This document shows positions 53,641 to 64,000 of a stretch of 64,000 nt of DNA, piece after piece. Each line of letters begins with the position of its first letter. Within the stretch, counting starts at the first letter, position 1. Below the pieces are notes generated by a model. The model searched no databases and was not told where the DNA came from. It saw only the letters and a list, made by a program, of their open reading frames with translations. The position numbers and the translations under genes are program-made. The DNA is from Prinia subflava (taxonomy: Eukaryota; Chordata; Aves; Passeriformes; Cisticolidae), in NCBI RefSeq assembly GCF_021018805.1, contig NC_086247.1, forward strand, positions 145,285,378 through 145,349,377, read 5' to 3'.

Positions 53641-56600
53641 TCAAGACCAACAAACAGCTAATATCAGATTCTTCAGGAACCTATTCAATACTATCAGTTT
53701 TTAACAAGAGAATGCCCAATTTACTGCAAAAAAATGAGTGTTTCTGCAGAATTTCAAGAAAACTCAAATTATTTTATTCACAAAAGCAGAAGTCAATAAA
53801 AATATAGATATCCTGATCAGTTTTACAGACCATGTTCATTTCTTCTCTCCTTCACTGACAGGCAAAAGCATCATGAAAAAAAAGTAACAAGCATTTACAT
53901 CACAGACCATTATTAACACAGATTCATGTATATGAGCAAATATTACAGGTCATACAAGTATTCCTCCTTTGTTTTTTCCTTTTTTTTTCCTGTGCTGTTT
54001 TTCAGTGGTGGTAAGAATATGTGCTGTTTCACTGGTATTTAACTAATAGTTTTTGATACAAACTGAAATGTATGAATTCACTGCACTCAAAGTGTTTTCT
54101 CTGAATTCCAAACCCCTTATAGGATTAAATGTGGATGCTTGTGCTATATTACTCAAGTGATGCCAAAGAAATGCCAACATTACTACTAATAGCATCAGGA
54201 AGCTCCTTTTTTATTATTTTTATGGAGCACCTCCCTAAAAAATACTTGAAGATACCCTTACTCAAATCAAACATCTGTCATCTCCGTGTTTACACATGAA
54301 ACTGGAGGGAAATCTTTCCTCTTCTGAAGATATATAAATATTCCCTAGAAATCAGTTTTGTGACATTTATACAAGTCTGGCTTTCAGGACCATGATGGAA
54401 GACAAAAGAGATTAAAACAAGGCCAATTACTCCTGGTTTGGTTTGCTGTGCTTTATTTTTTTAAATCCACCTAATACAACTGAACCCCCATCTGGAGAAA
54501 CTCTCATTGAAATAAAGAGACCAAGTGCTAATTTTATTTTTTTTATTCCACTTTTAACGCCTTTGAACTTTGTAGAGATGAAAAATTTGTGAACTCTTCC
54601 ATCACACAGACCTTGACAAAAATGTTTGTAGAACAGGTTACAAAATCACAAACCCAAACTTAGTTGAAAATAAAAACCAATCAGAAAATATTTGCTTTTT
54701 CAAAACGCAAGTACTGAACTAGGAGGAAGAAACACTGTAGTACAGAAACTTATTTTAAGAAAGGGTTGTCTTGGACAGAAACCAACCCCAAACCCATTAT
54801 TACTGCTATAATTCTGATGATCCAAATCTACAATAGTATTTCAGGTTGCTTGCATGCAGAATGCTCCTGCCTCTGCCTACCTAAACTCTGCGAGCATCAC
54901 CACTGGGGGGACAATTCGCTCTCCTTCTAAAATCCAGAAAATCAAACTTCATACAGAAACAATTCTTGCTACATAAGTGCTACAAGAGATCACTTTGACT
55001 CCCTTGCTCCTCAGGACACGACTGTTACCTCTCACACTTCCAGCAACAGATCACTGAAGAGCAGGAACTGGTGCTTCACCCTGCCTCTCTGGGAACAGCT
55101 GGCAGAGCTGGAAGCGCTGTTTGCCAAAGGAAAGCCCCACTCTGCTCTCGCTGCAGCCTGGATTCTGAAGGTGCTGCAGCTGCACACACCTCCAGCAGCG
55201 CTCAGTGACATCAGGGCTACAACTGCTCTGATGCCATCTGTGCCAGTGTCACACTTCATGTACAGCACACACACACATCATGGGATGCTGCAGAACGAAG
55301 AAATAAAACATCAGAGGATTGGCAGCAAACTCAGGTTTGCTTGGCTTTTTTTCCAGGTTTTCCAGGTTTCTGCAGCTCTGTGATTCCTGCAGTTACAGCC
55401 CTGTGCAAGTCACGCTTCCCCCAGCCTACCCTCCCTGTGGCACCCGCTGCTTTCCTGACAGCAATAGTGGGCACTGGCTCCTTTTCAAAAGCACAAAGTG
55501 GACATTACCAGTCACCAGCACTTGGCATGACTCCAACACAATCTTCAAAATACAAATATTTAATAGAAAAATTTAATTTAATTTTACAAAATACACATAC
55601 AACACTACCCAATGTAGCAAAATAATGGAATTGAAAAATAATTTCAAAATATTTAAAGCATTAGGTTCTAAAATAAATAATGCTATCTAAAAGAAGTGTT
55701 CAGGTTTTGCAATTAGGAGGAGGCAGTATCACTATTACTGATCTCTTTTTCAACTTCTTTACAAGTTTCATAATTTATGTAGAAAAATATACAAGAAAGG
55801 AATTTGGGATAAAGAATAGGTTGAATATGTAACATTTAACATAAATAAAAAGCCTAGAGCAAAACCAAAAAGAAAACCAATCATTTTATTTCTGTACATC
55901 AAGACTACAAATAGTATTTTAACACTTCATTTATTACCCAAATTAGGAAATTATACATTTTTATATGGTTACTAGTAAACATTTTAAAACCACTCACTTT
56001 CCCCACATTTAAAAGGATATTGCTGGTTACTGCTTATTAAATAGGAAATCCAGCAGAGTTTCCAGTAACAGCAAAATATTTTTTGCATAAGAGATGAGTA
56101 CAAATTTGATTGTAATTTCTGATGATTTAAAATATAAAAGTAAAGTTCAGAGGGATGGACTGATGAATCTTACAGTCTGAACTTTAATTCCTTTTCTAAA
56201 CTCACTGGAGTTTGCATATGAAACCCTACAATGTGCCTACTAGAGCATCAGCTCCTTCCATACATGAGCAATTTTTCCCCAGGTATCAGATTATATTAAG
56301 CAGCATATTCCCACTTACTTTTCTCAGAAATACTGCAGGGAAATGGATATAAAAGCTGTTTAATCACAAAAAAAAAAAAAGTTAAAGGTTTGATTAGTGT
56401 CTACAGCACAGATATGGCATTTAAGATGGAAAGAAATGATAGGGAAAAGGAATGTGAACACCACAGGCTTCAAATATAAAAGATAAAGCCTGATAACTTT
56501 GGTTCAAATAACTTTAATAATTATTACATGTATATTTTTCCAAAGTGGTGATTTCTGTATGTACTGTGTATGCAATAGGAGACTGATTCATTTAAAACCA

Positions 56601-56847
56601 ACCAACCAACCAAGAAACCTGTACAGGCACAAAAGACAGAAACAGGACAGAGAAAACCTGGAAAGTCACATCCATTCAGAACAGTGTCCAAGTGATAATG
56701 ATGCAGCAAAGCTTGAACTTAAAATAATGCAAATCCATTTTCTTCAAAGTGTTTCGGAAAGCACAAACGGAATATTACACCCATTTTATCTCAGTGCCTA
56801 TCATCTTGAGAGAAGGTAGTATGAAACAAAATCAGTTCTGCAACAAC

Positions 56848-57610
56848 TACCATAGAATCATGGACTGAGTTGGAAGAGATTGATCAGGATCATCCAGTCC
56901 AGCTCCTGGTTCTGCACAGGACACCCCAAGAGTCACAAGAAGTGTCTGAGAGCATTGTTCAAACGCTTCTGGAACTCTGGCAGACTTGGGGCTGTGACCA
57001 CTGCCCTGGGGAACCTGTCCCAGAGCCCAGCCACTCTCTGAGTGAGAAACCATTTTGTGACACCCAACCTGAACCTTCCCCAATCCAGGTCCCTTGCTGT
57101 TTCCTCAGGTCTTGGCCCTGCCTGAGATCAGTGCCCACCTCTTCTCTTCCCCTCACGAGTTGTAACTGCAATGAGGTGTCCCCTCAGTCTCCTCCAGGCT
57201 GAAGAGACCAAGTGCCCTCAGCTACTCCTCACATGGCTCCCCCCTCCAGGCCCTTCATCATCCTCACAGCCTCCTCTGGATGCTTTCTAATGGCTCAAAG
57301 TCCTCCTTATATTGTGGCACCCAAAGCTGCCCCCAGGACTGGAGGTGAGGCTGTCCCAGCCCAGGCAGAGCAGGACAATCCCCTCCCTTGCCTGGCTGGC
57401 AGTGCTGGGCCTGGTGGCCCCAGGACAGGGTTGGCCCTCCTGGCCAGGGCACTGCTCGCCGTCAGCCAGGACCCTCCAGATCCATTTCTGTGGCGCTGCT
57501 CTCCAGCCTCCTTCACACAGCCAGGGCTGCTCTGTGCAGAATTGTCCCCAGGTGCAGAATCCAACACTTGCCCTGGTTGAGCTTCAGATGGTTGGTGATT
57601 GCCTATCTGT
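56848..57610 (-). mobile_element. CR1 LINE, longest copy in the window
   Basis: On the plus strand it starts with CATAGAATCATGGACTGAGT, the complement of the CR1 ATTCTATG tail. It then runs through TCATCCAGTCCAGCTCCTGG, the CTGAAGAGACCAAGTGCC stretch and CCAAAGCTGCCCCCAGGACT, about 760 bp. It may lie within the UBE3C 3'UTR, in gene orientation. There is no intact ORF. Confidence 0.9.
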
Positions 57611-58154
57611 CTATGAATTGTAAACAACTCTACAATATAAGTTAAGATGTTAGGTTGTAAGTAATGAGCGTTTTCATCCTCTCAGTTCTGGGATATCTGC
57701 AAACATCTGCTTGCCTTCCTTCTAAAAGATTAATTACAGGATGTTAGCCCTGTCTCATCCCAATGCACCGCACAGTACACAACTTTATTGCCAGTTTGCA
57801 AAATTATTTATGTTTGAACAGCACAAAGCCAAAGCTTCATCTTTGGTTAATTTCACTGAGATGTCACTGTTCTTTAAATGTGCTCTTTCTTCACATAAAC
57901 ACAGAAATCAGCCACGCCGCACACAGCATTCATTGTTTTGAGTCATAAAAGCAGTGTCAATGCAATATCCAGTAATGGAAGCTAACTAAGAAACCGTGTT
58001 CAGAAATGAAACCTATTTGAGGGCATTTGGTAAGACACAAGAGCTGCAGAAATGTAGACAGAATTCCCTTAAAACTGCTTGGGTATGGGTGCTGCTTCTA
58101 GAGTAGGCACTGGTTCGTTCTTCTGCAGATCATCCAAATAAGCATCGGCAGGAC
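57610..58154 (-). other. UBE3C: UBE3C 3'UTR, proximal part
   Basis: The sequence follows the UBE3C stop on the minus strand and has no recognised repeat until the CR1 copy below 57610. An AATAAA on the minus strand (TTTATT at 57784-57789) is a possible polyadenylation signal; other TTTATT sites occur further left. The true end is not determined. Confidence 0.45.
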
Positions 58155-58325
58155 TCAGCTGAGCTCAAATCCAGCAGCACATTCAATGGCATAGAGGAGC
58201 TTGCTTCGCATCAGGTTCTCATCATAAAACTCGGGAAGCTTCAGCAAGTTCATGCAGGTGCTGGCAGTAGGCAGCCTGTCTAAATCAGATCCTCCATTGT
58301 GAATGCAAAACGCAGGATATAACTC
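58155..58325 (-). CDS. UBE3C: UBE3C last coding exon (catalytic cysteine and stop)
   Basis: This exon is 171 nt and encodes [38 protein letters not shown] and the C-terminal GFELS followed by TGA (58155-58157). The thioester-forming cysteine is the C of TASTC. The acceptor is CTAATTCCAG. The 3.8-kb intron before it holds a solo LTR. Confidence 0.97.
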   Translation of the reverse strand, partial: ELYPAFCIHNGGSDLDRLPTASTCMNLLKLPEFYDENLMRSKLLYAIECAAGFELS

Positions 58326-61300
58326 CTGGAATTAGAAACAACCAAAACAAAAAACAACCACATATCAAAAAAGGATATACAAGCCAAATCCTACTCTGTA
58401 GCAGCTGGCACGCATTTCTATGAAGTAAATCACGAGATCAAAACCTGTCACAAGGACACTCAAATGGCATTTCTTTCATTCCTCATAGCACCAAAACCAC
58501 TCTTGAATTGTCTAGTGTCTCCCTCTGCCTTGTCCCAATAACATCCACTAATCTGCAATACACAGAGCAATTTATATGATTCTAAGGAAAATACAATGAC
58601 TTGTTATTGTTCATACAGTCTGTGGTACAAATTTACAGTGCTACAAAAACATAGTATCAATGTGCATAGTGAGTCTGTAATGATATAAACTTGTCAAACC
58701 CTGATTATTCTTCTGATGTGTTAACTACTAATCTGAAGAACACACTTTAAAGACATTTTGTATGTAATACTGTTTTAATAATATTACATTTATCTTCTTC
58801 CAAGAAGTAGCATAGTGAAAAATATATTTTTTTGTTACCTCCAATGCACTGCTTTTGCTGGCAAGATAGCATTCATTTTATCAAATGCTTGCCTGAGGTA
58901 AAAAACTTCTGATTTCAGAAACTGGAAAAAAATTCCAGCTCCAAAGGCAGAAGGTCAATGAGATTCTAAGCTAAATTATTGGTCAAATGGAGACCTTAAA
59001 AGTATTTCATGGCTAAAATGTTGCATTTTTAGTGTTCCTTTCAAAATGCTAATTGAATTCCCCTACTCTAGCTTTAAAAATGGAAAAATGGAGTTCTAAA
59101 TTGAAATGTCATGCCAAGGGCACCATTTGTTGCATAATTAAATACTGTACAGCGGGAAACTGCAATAGTTTGGAAGGGAAAAGTATCATCAATTTATTAT
59201 GTGACCTGATTGGAACATAACAATTTTCAACCACACTTTAATGATTTCTTTTTGTCCGTAACAATCACATCTATTAAACTTATTAAACTTTAATTAGCTT
59301 TAGTAAATGTTGTATGTTTAGTAAAAGTAAACCTGACTTTGGCAATGAAAGTTTAAAATTTTCAAATGATGCAAAGCTAGACTATGTTATCTACAAGCTA
59401 TGACCATCAACATATTTCCTGATCTTAAATCAGCATGAACTAACTTGAAGAAAGCATGCTAGTCCCACAATATAATGCATACACACAAAATTTCAGAGTG
59501 ACAACCAGAAACTGTGTTTCCTTCAGAAAAATACAGCACGCACACTAAAAGTGCAAACAAATTTTGAAGATGGTTTGTGTTCATGTCTCCCATCAACATA
59601 AACACATTCTCATGCTTACCTGGCTGGTACTAATATTCAGCACTCCTGTGGCTTCACACTCTGCACCTTTAAAGCTCCAAACAGTGCACTGTCATGGGCT
59701 ACCAAGACATTTCTGCTGATGACAAGACCAGACACCCACTGCCTCTCCTGGCAGACCCTTCCTGGCAAGCCCCTGCTTTGCAGGTAAATCCCTGAACAGG
59801 TCCTGCTGCAGCCACCCTGCAGGACCGCCCAGGTCGCGCTCACAGCTGCCCTGCAGAGCAGCTCTAACGCCCTTGGTCTTGGGTTGGAAAATGTAACCAA
59901 AAAAGGGTATTCTATTTTCATCTGTTGAAACCTGTTGGGAGATACTGCTCTTCTCTCCTCCTGCACCCATCCTCCTCCTAGGGACATCACCTATGAATGG
60001 GCCATTTAAGGCCTCTCACATGACTGATAACATCACCTCATTCCATTGTGAGATGCTCCACCCAGTGGGAGGAGCCAAAGCCTTTCCACCAGCATAAAAC
60101 CTGCAATCCTAAACACTAAAGCAGCTGGTTTTCTACTGAATCCTTGGAGGAAGACTGGACCCATCTCGCCAGCACTGGACCCTTTGTTCTACAGAATCAT
60201 CTCTACTTCACAGAACAACATCTGTTACTCCAGGAAGACTCATTTGGACTGCTCTCAACCCTGACAGCAGGGTGTCAGGTCGTACCTCTGACACTATCAG
60301 GGTTTTCTAGGACTTTTGTTTGTTTGCTTGTTTTTTTGTACTACTGCATTTGTATTTTTCTTCTTTTTTTAAATATTCCTGGTCAACAACTGTTATTCCT
60401 ATTCCCATATTTTTGCCTGAAAGCTCCTAATTACAAAATTGTAATAATTTGGAGGGAGGAGGGTTTTTACATTCCCCATTCCAAGGGAAACTTCAGTTTT
60501 CCCTGACAGATACCTGTCTTTCCAAACCAAGACACCCTTTCAGCTGCTTTCCTCTACCAACCTGCTGCATGTGCCTGAGCATGCAAGCCCCCTGTACAGT
60601 GAATTCATCTTTTAACTTACTGCTTTCCTGCTGAAAGTTTGGTGACTAATTTGCTTCCATTTTTTCCTAGCCATGTATGTTACAGGGAGTTTGTGGCCCA
60701 TCTCCCAAGCGAACACACAAACTGCAGCACTCCACATTTAGCTTCTCTCAAGTGTGTCACTGTCAGCCTTAATATTTTTAGACTTTTGATTCACTTCCTC
60801 CATCTCTTCAAACGTCACACGGGCTACCTCAAAGCTAGGTAACTACATCTGCATTCCTTCCTCTCCCCTTGTAACTAAAGAGGATGACAACAAATGGGAA
60901 CTTCTGCTTACTTGGTTTCCCCAGCTGTTTCCCAATTCTCCCTTCCTCGTGTGACTGATGTGCACTGTTCTACCTTGGTCTCATCCTGGAGTTTTCTAAT
61001 TGCTTTTCCTGCTGTCCTGTAAAATCCTCTTCCTTGCTAAAGTACTGTACAGTGACATTTGCATGGACATGGGGGTTTTGGGAGAAAAGCCTGCAGACTT
61101 TTAAATAAGGAATCACACAGATCAATCAACAAATACCCAAGACAGGATTCATATGATTCAACAGCCATGTCCTTTAACTCCATATCCTTATCTATGGACA
61201 CTCTTTACTGTTAAAGAGGATCTGGTTTGCATGTTTTGGGGAGTCTAAGACATGACTCATTTCATCCTGAAGTAGACACACAGAACATTCAGACCAATTA

Positions 61301-63406
61301 CCAAGTGAAAGTGCCAGTTCCAATCCTTGATGTCTATAAAAGGAGCGTAGCTAAACTACAGATTACAGATTCTAAAGATGGAGGATGTTGCCCATCCACA
61401 TGGTAACACCACCACACAGCACTGAACGTTCCCACATTTTACAGGAAATTATGTCATAGCTGGTTCTTAGCTAAAATTTTGCAGTCCACTGAAATTCATG
61501 GATAGAACAACTCCAGAACTTAGTTTCAAAATGTTCAAAACTTCACCTTGCCTTGGCCTCTCTTTAGTTTTAACAGCAGTACAGCAGATTTTTCTTCATT
61601 CTTAAGCTTCCCTGTAAATAGCAATCTGGAGACTGCAGCTAAATATTTTACTGCTAAGGGTAATGAGCTGTAAACTATAAGCAGATAAATGGGACTTAGG
61701 AGAAAATACATGTCCTGCTTCAAATGGTTAATTTAGGAGGATCAAATTTAATAACTGCTTTCATATCTGGAATTCTCTTTTGCCTGACTTAGAAGACACT
61801 TGGCTAAACTCAACCTGTTGCTTGAAACTGGTAGCAACTCTGCTTCAGCACAACATGAAATGGCAGCAAAGACCTTCCACACGCAGCAAGTGCTCTAATC
61901 AGTAATTTGCACTTACCAAATTTCGAGTTAAAATAGAAAGCAAAAGAACACTTCATTACATATTTTAAAACTGTACTCATTATACATGCAAATGCAAACA
62001 CTGAAACTGTTTCTCATATTCTCAATATTCTCAAGCTGTAGATTCCTGGATGAGAAAAACTTGGACCAACATCTCAAGCATTTCCACAGCTTGCCAGTAA
62101 GTCAGAGGACATACCTTAAACCCCAGCAGAGGTGGTCGAGAGCAGCTTGTTACAAATTTGAGTAGTTTGCGTTTCTCTTCATCAGTGAAGCTTTCTACAA
62201 CCCTCCAAAATATTTTAATTACGGGATGATCTGCTGTGTAGCCACCTACAAGGAGATTTACATGATTTATAGCTAGAATAGTTTTATGTAAGAAAACCTA
62301 GCATCAATCTTGAAGGTTATAACCAGCAGGCTTGTACTGCTAACCTCCAGTACTTACAGATCTATCATCACTGCAATTTCAGTTTCATTGCTTACCTACG
62401 GGCTACTATATCCCCTAGCTTCTTAAATGCAGTTTTCTTCACTGAATCATATTTTAAATTCATTTTATTTAGTTTTGCATTTAGCTAGTAACGTCAGATT
62501 ATTGCCCTTCACTCCAAGAGTGTGCAAGATCTGCATGAGCCAGGATGTTACGGAATGAATGCGCCTACCCTGAGGTAAGCCCAGACATGAACTGATGATC
62601 TGGTAGCTACTTTTTGATTACATTCATGATAAATGCAGGGGATGAGTGAAGTAAGATGCCTTGCATTTCTCACAAGGAAAATATATAATCTCTCTCTTCC
62701 GACTGTCGGAGAAATGCTAAGTATCTAAATGGGGCAGTGGAAACTTGCAGACTTATTCTGAGATCAATCAGACATAGTCAGTGACTAACTTCAATTTAAC
62801 CCTCAAATTATCTGGCTATAAACTTGCATTTAAGCATGTGAATAAAAGAAACTGCATATCTCCATTTCCCACCATTTACAAAACTGGGTTGTAATTTCCG
62901 CCAATTTTCTGAAATTTAGGGACATCCACCAAATTTGTCCAAAGGTAGCAAGAATGACCTTGTAACTTTTTCTTAAAAGGTAGGATAAAAAGCAAGTTCA
63001 GTTATTCCCAAGTCAGTCATAATAGTTTTTTTACTTAAGCAGAATATGCTTACCAGAATAGTTTGTGAAAGATTTAAGGTCATCCAAACTAATAGGAACT
63101 TGTGCACCAGAAGTCAGAACCTAACGGCAAAAGAAATTAGACCATTACATTGCAGGCAGAAATGAGCAATTATTTCTGTTTAGCGCAGCCGTTTTGTGCA
63201 GCTTTAAGCAGAAGTACCTGTATTTCCTGCTGATCAAACATGCGGAGCCACTCGAGGTTGACCACGTTGGCCAGCCCCTGCCGGAAGGCCAGGCAGTGCT
63301 GCCGGATCTGCTTGTTGAGCCGGTAGTCTGCCACCAGGTGGATGTACGCGATCCGGTTGGCGCTGGTGACGGGAATGTCCTTTCCACCCGGCTTCAGCTC
63401 AACCAC
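58155..63406 (-). CDS. UBE3C: UBE3C, HECT-type E3 ubiquitin ligase, C-terminal part (gene continues beyond right edge)
   Basis: Joining exons 63406-63218, 63120-63054, 62245-62115 and 58325-58155 gives 558 nt in one frame: the last 185 aa plus stop. The sequence covers the end of the HECT N-lobe and the whole C-lobe, including [50 protein letters not shown] and [16 protein letters not shown]. The catalytic cysteine is in [14 protein letters not shown] (codon 58254-58256), and the protein ends [11 protein letters not shown] as in mammalian UBE3C. The family extends ubiquitin chains (K48/K29) on proteasome-bound substrates. The N-terminal exons lie to the right of this window. Everything seen is intact; there are no frameshifts. 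Confidence 0.97.
58326..62114 (-). other. UBE3C: Last UBE3C intron
   Basis: A 3.8-kb GT-AG intron in phase 0, containing the solo LTR at 59875-60534. Nothing else is recognised. Confidence 0.9.
59875..60534 (+). mobile_element. Solo LTR of an endogenous retrovirus, with 5-bp target duplication
   Basis: The element is 660 bp. The termini are GGTCTTGG and CCAAGACA, inverted complements except for the first base (expected T, now G). It is bounded by the direct repeat CCCTT at 59870-59874 and 60535-60539. A TATA-like CATAAAAC lies at 60093-60100, followed by a T-rich R/U5-like part. The text resembles ERVL-class LTRs of songbirds as I know them, and a 5-bp duplication fits that class. No internal retroviral genes are present, so it arose by LTR-LTR recombination. 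It lies in the last UBE3C intron, antisense to the gene. Confidence 0.85.
62115..62245 (-). CDS. UBE3C: UBE3C HECT exon (3 of 4 visible)
   Basis: This exon is 131 nt and encodes [38 protein letters not shown] and LLGFK. It is the hinge and start of the HECT C-lobe region. The acceptor is CTCCTTGTAG and the donor is GTATGT. Confidence 0.96.
62246..63053 (-). other. UBE3C: UBE3C intron between visible exons 2 and 3
   Basis: An 808-bp GT-AG intron with no recognised repeat. The intron between visible exons 1 and 2 is only 97 bp (63121-63217). Confidence 0.9.
63054..63120 (-). CDS. UBE3C: UBE3C HECT exon (2 of 4 visible)
   Basis: This exon is 67 nt and encodes [18 protein letters not shown] then TNYS plus one base of Gly. 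The acceptor is GCCGTTAG and the donor is GTAAGC. The phase fits the next exon, which starts with GT to complete Gly. Confidence 0.95.
63218..63406 (-). CDS. UBE3C: UBE3C HECT exon (leftward exon 1 of 4 visible)
   Basis: This exon is 189 nt, 63 codons, phase 0 at both ends. It encodes [20 protein letters not shown] through MFDQQEIQ of the HECT N-lobe. The acceptor is TGTTTGCAG and the donor is GTACTT, which is weaker than usual. The codons are GC-rich at third positions compared with the other three exons. Confidence 0.96.
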
Positions 63407-64000
63407 CTGCAAACACAGCCACTCTCATCACCTGGAAAACTGCACTGCTGTGCTCTAACCCTGAAATGGGGCTGCAAAATGTTCTGGTAAGTGATGTATC
63501 CGTTTGAGGTTGACTAGAACACACTCAGGATCACTCGCCTCAAAGGAAGACAGAAGATTATGAGGAGTTACAAAGATAGGTGTTTTTCTGCTTATGTGTA
63601 AGAGCACATTCTGTGCACTCAGACCTCCAGCTGCCAATGCAGCTCATCACACAGCCCCATGGTTTATCACCAGAAAGCAGATAAAGCACAGTCAGAGCTC
63701 CTTCATAGGAGCTGTCTGTAACACCAAATTCACCAATGCAAGGCAGACAAGAACTGAGGTGAAAATATCTTCCCCACAGCTTTACTGCTGTGTGCCCTGG
63801 AAGGGACAGCAGCCTGTAACACCACAGACAGAGCTCACACAGGACACTTTCCTTGCAGCTGGATTAGCAGTGCTTGACTGGCTGGGCTCTCCCCTAACTG
63901 CTACTGGTGAATTCAAGGGTCACATTATGGTAAAAGCAAAGTCCACTGAGTTAAAATTCAAAGTCTGACACAAGCCTGATTTGCAGAATGCTCAGCATTC
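63407..64000 (-). other. UBE3C: UBE3C intron running off the right edge
   Basis: No further HECT coding sequence is found on the minus strand here. The 124-aa plus ORF at 63594-63968 has no recognisable domain. Confidence 0.8.

Larger units (their letters stand above)
47146..56847. other. Region between the DNAJB6 promoter and UBE3C
   Basis: Apart from the CR1 and LTR copies listed separately, this 9.7-kb stretch is AT-rich without a recognised gene. The rightmost part, 55500-56850, contains several minus-strand AATAAA signals and could be distal UBE3C 3'UTR. The only ORFs above 100 aa outside the listed CR1 pieces, at 51803-52138 and 53275-53613, lack any domain. Confidence 0.5.

Noticed and set aside
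57212..57645. Overlapping ORFs of 85-122 aa
   Set aside because: They lie inside the antisense CR1 copy and are by-products of the repeat.
59637..59990. 117-aa minus ORF near the solo LTR
   Set aside because: It straddles the LTR boundary, so it cannot be an old conserved gene; no retroviral domain is seen.
63194..63490. 98-aa plus ORF
   Set aside because: Antisense shadow of the UBE3C exon at 63218-63406.

Overview
This is a vertebrate nuclear window, almost certainly from a bird and tentatively from a passerine. It has multi-exon genes with large AT-rich introns, many fragments of the avian CR1 LINE, and two LTRs of a kind I associate with songbird endogenous retroviruses. There is no bacterial or viral gene organisation. 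All coding sequence I can support lies in 11 exons of two minus-strand genes.

DNAJB6 (Hsp40/DnaJ co-chaperone) occupies about 19.6-46.1 kb and is read right to left. A non-coding first exon lies in a CpG island (donor at 45948), and seven coding exons run from the ATG at 37177 to the stop at 19647. The spliced product is 243 aa with an intact J domain (HPD at 31-33), a G/F domain and an S/T-rich domain. It ends in the short-isoform tail made by reading through an internal splice donor at 19681. The long-isoform terminal exons were not found. UBE3C enters from the right edge: its last four coding exons (63406 to 58155) give the C-terminal 185 aa of the HECT ubiquitin ligase, with the catalytic cysteine codon at 58254-58256. 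UBE3C upstream of DNAJB6 in the same orientation matches the mammalian gene order at human 7q36.3.

Layout: 1-17.9 kb, downstream of DNAJB6, mostly unrecognised, with two CR1 pieces and an orphan GC-rich patch at 2.06-2.37 kb; 17.9-19.65 kb, probable DNAJB6 3'UTR and flank; 19.65-37.2 kb, DNAJB6 coding exons and introns; 37.2-45.95 kb, intron 1, with a second CpG-rich patch at 43.5-43.7 kb; 45.95-46.52 kb, promoter; 46.5-58.15 kb, intergenic DNA and UBE3C 3'UTR with CR1 copies and an LTR; 58.15-64 kb, the end of UBE3C with a solo LTR in its last intron.

The most interesting part is the DNAJB6 promoter. A perfect four-unit heat-shock element (46074-46091) sits beside ETS-like and CTCF-like motifs. 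Directly upstream is a minisatellite of 16 GC boxes spaced at 21 bp (one interval is 20), two DNA helical turns, so all boxes share one face of the helix. This is a plausible species-specific promoter architecture for a chaperone gene. I found no wholly new gene system.
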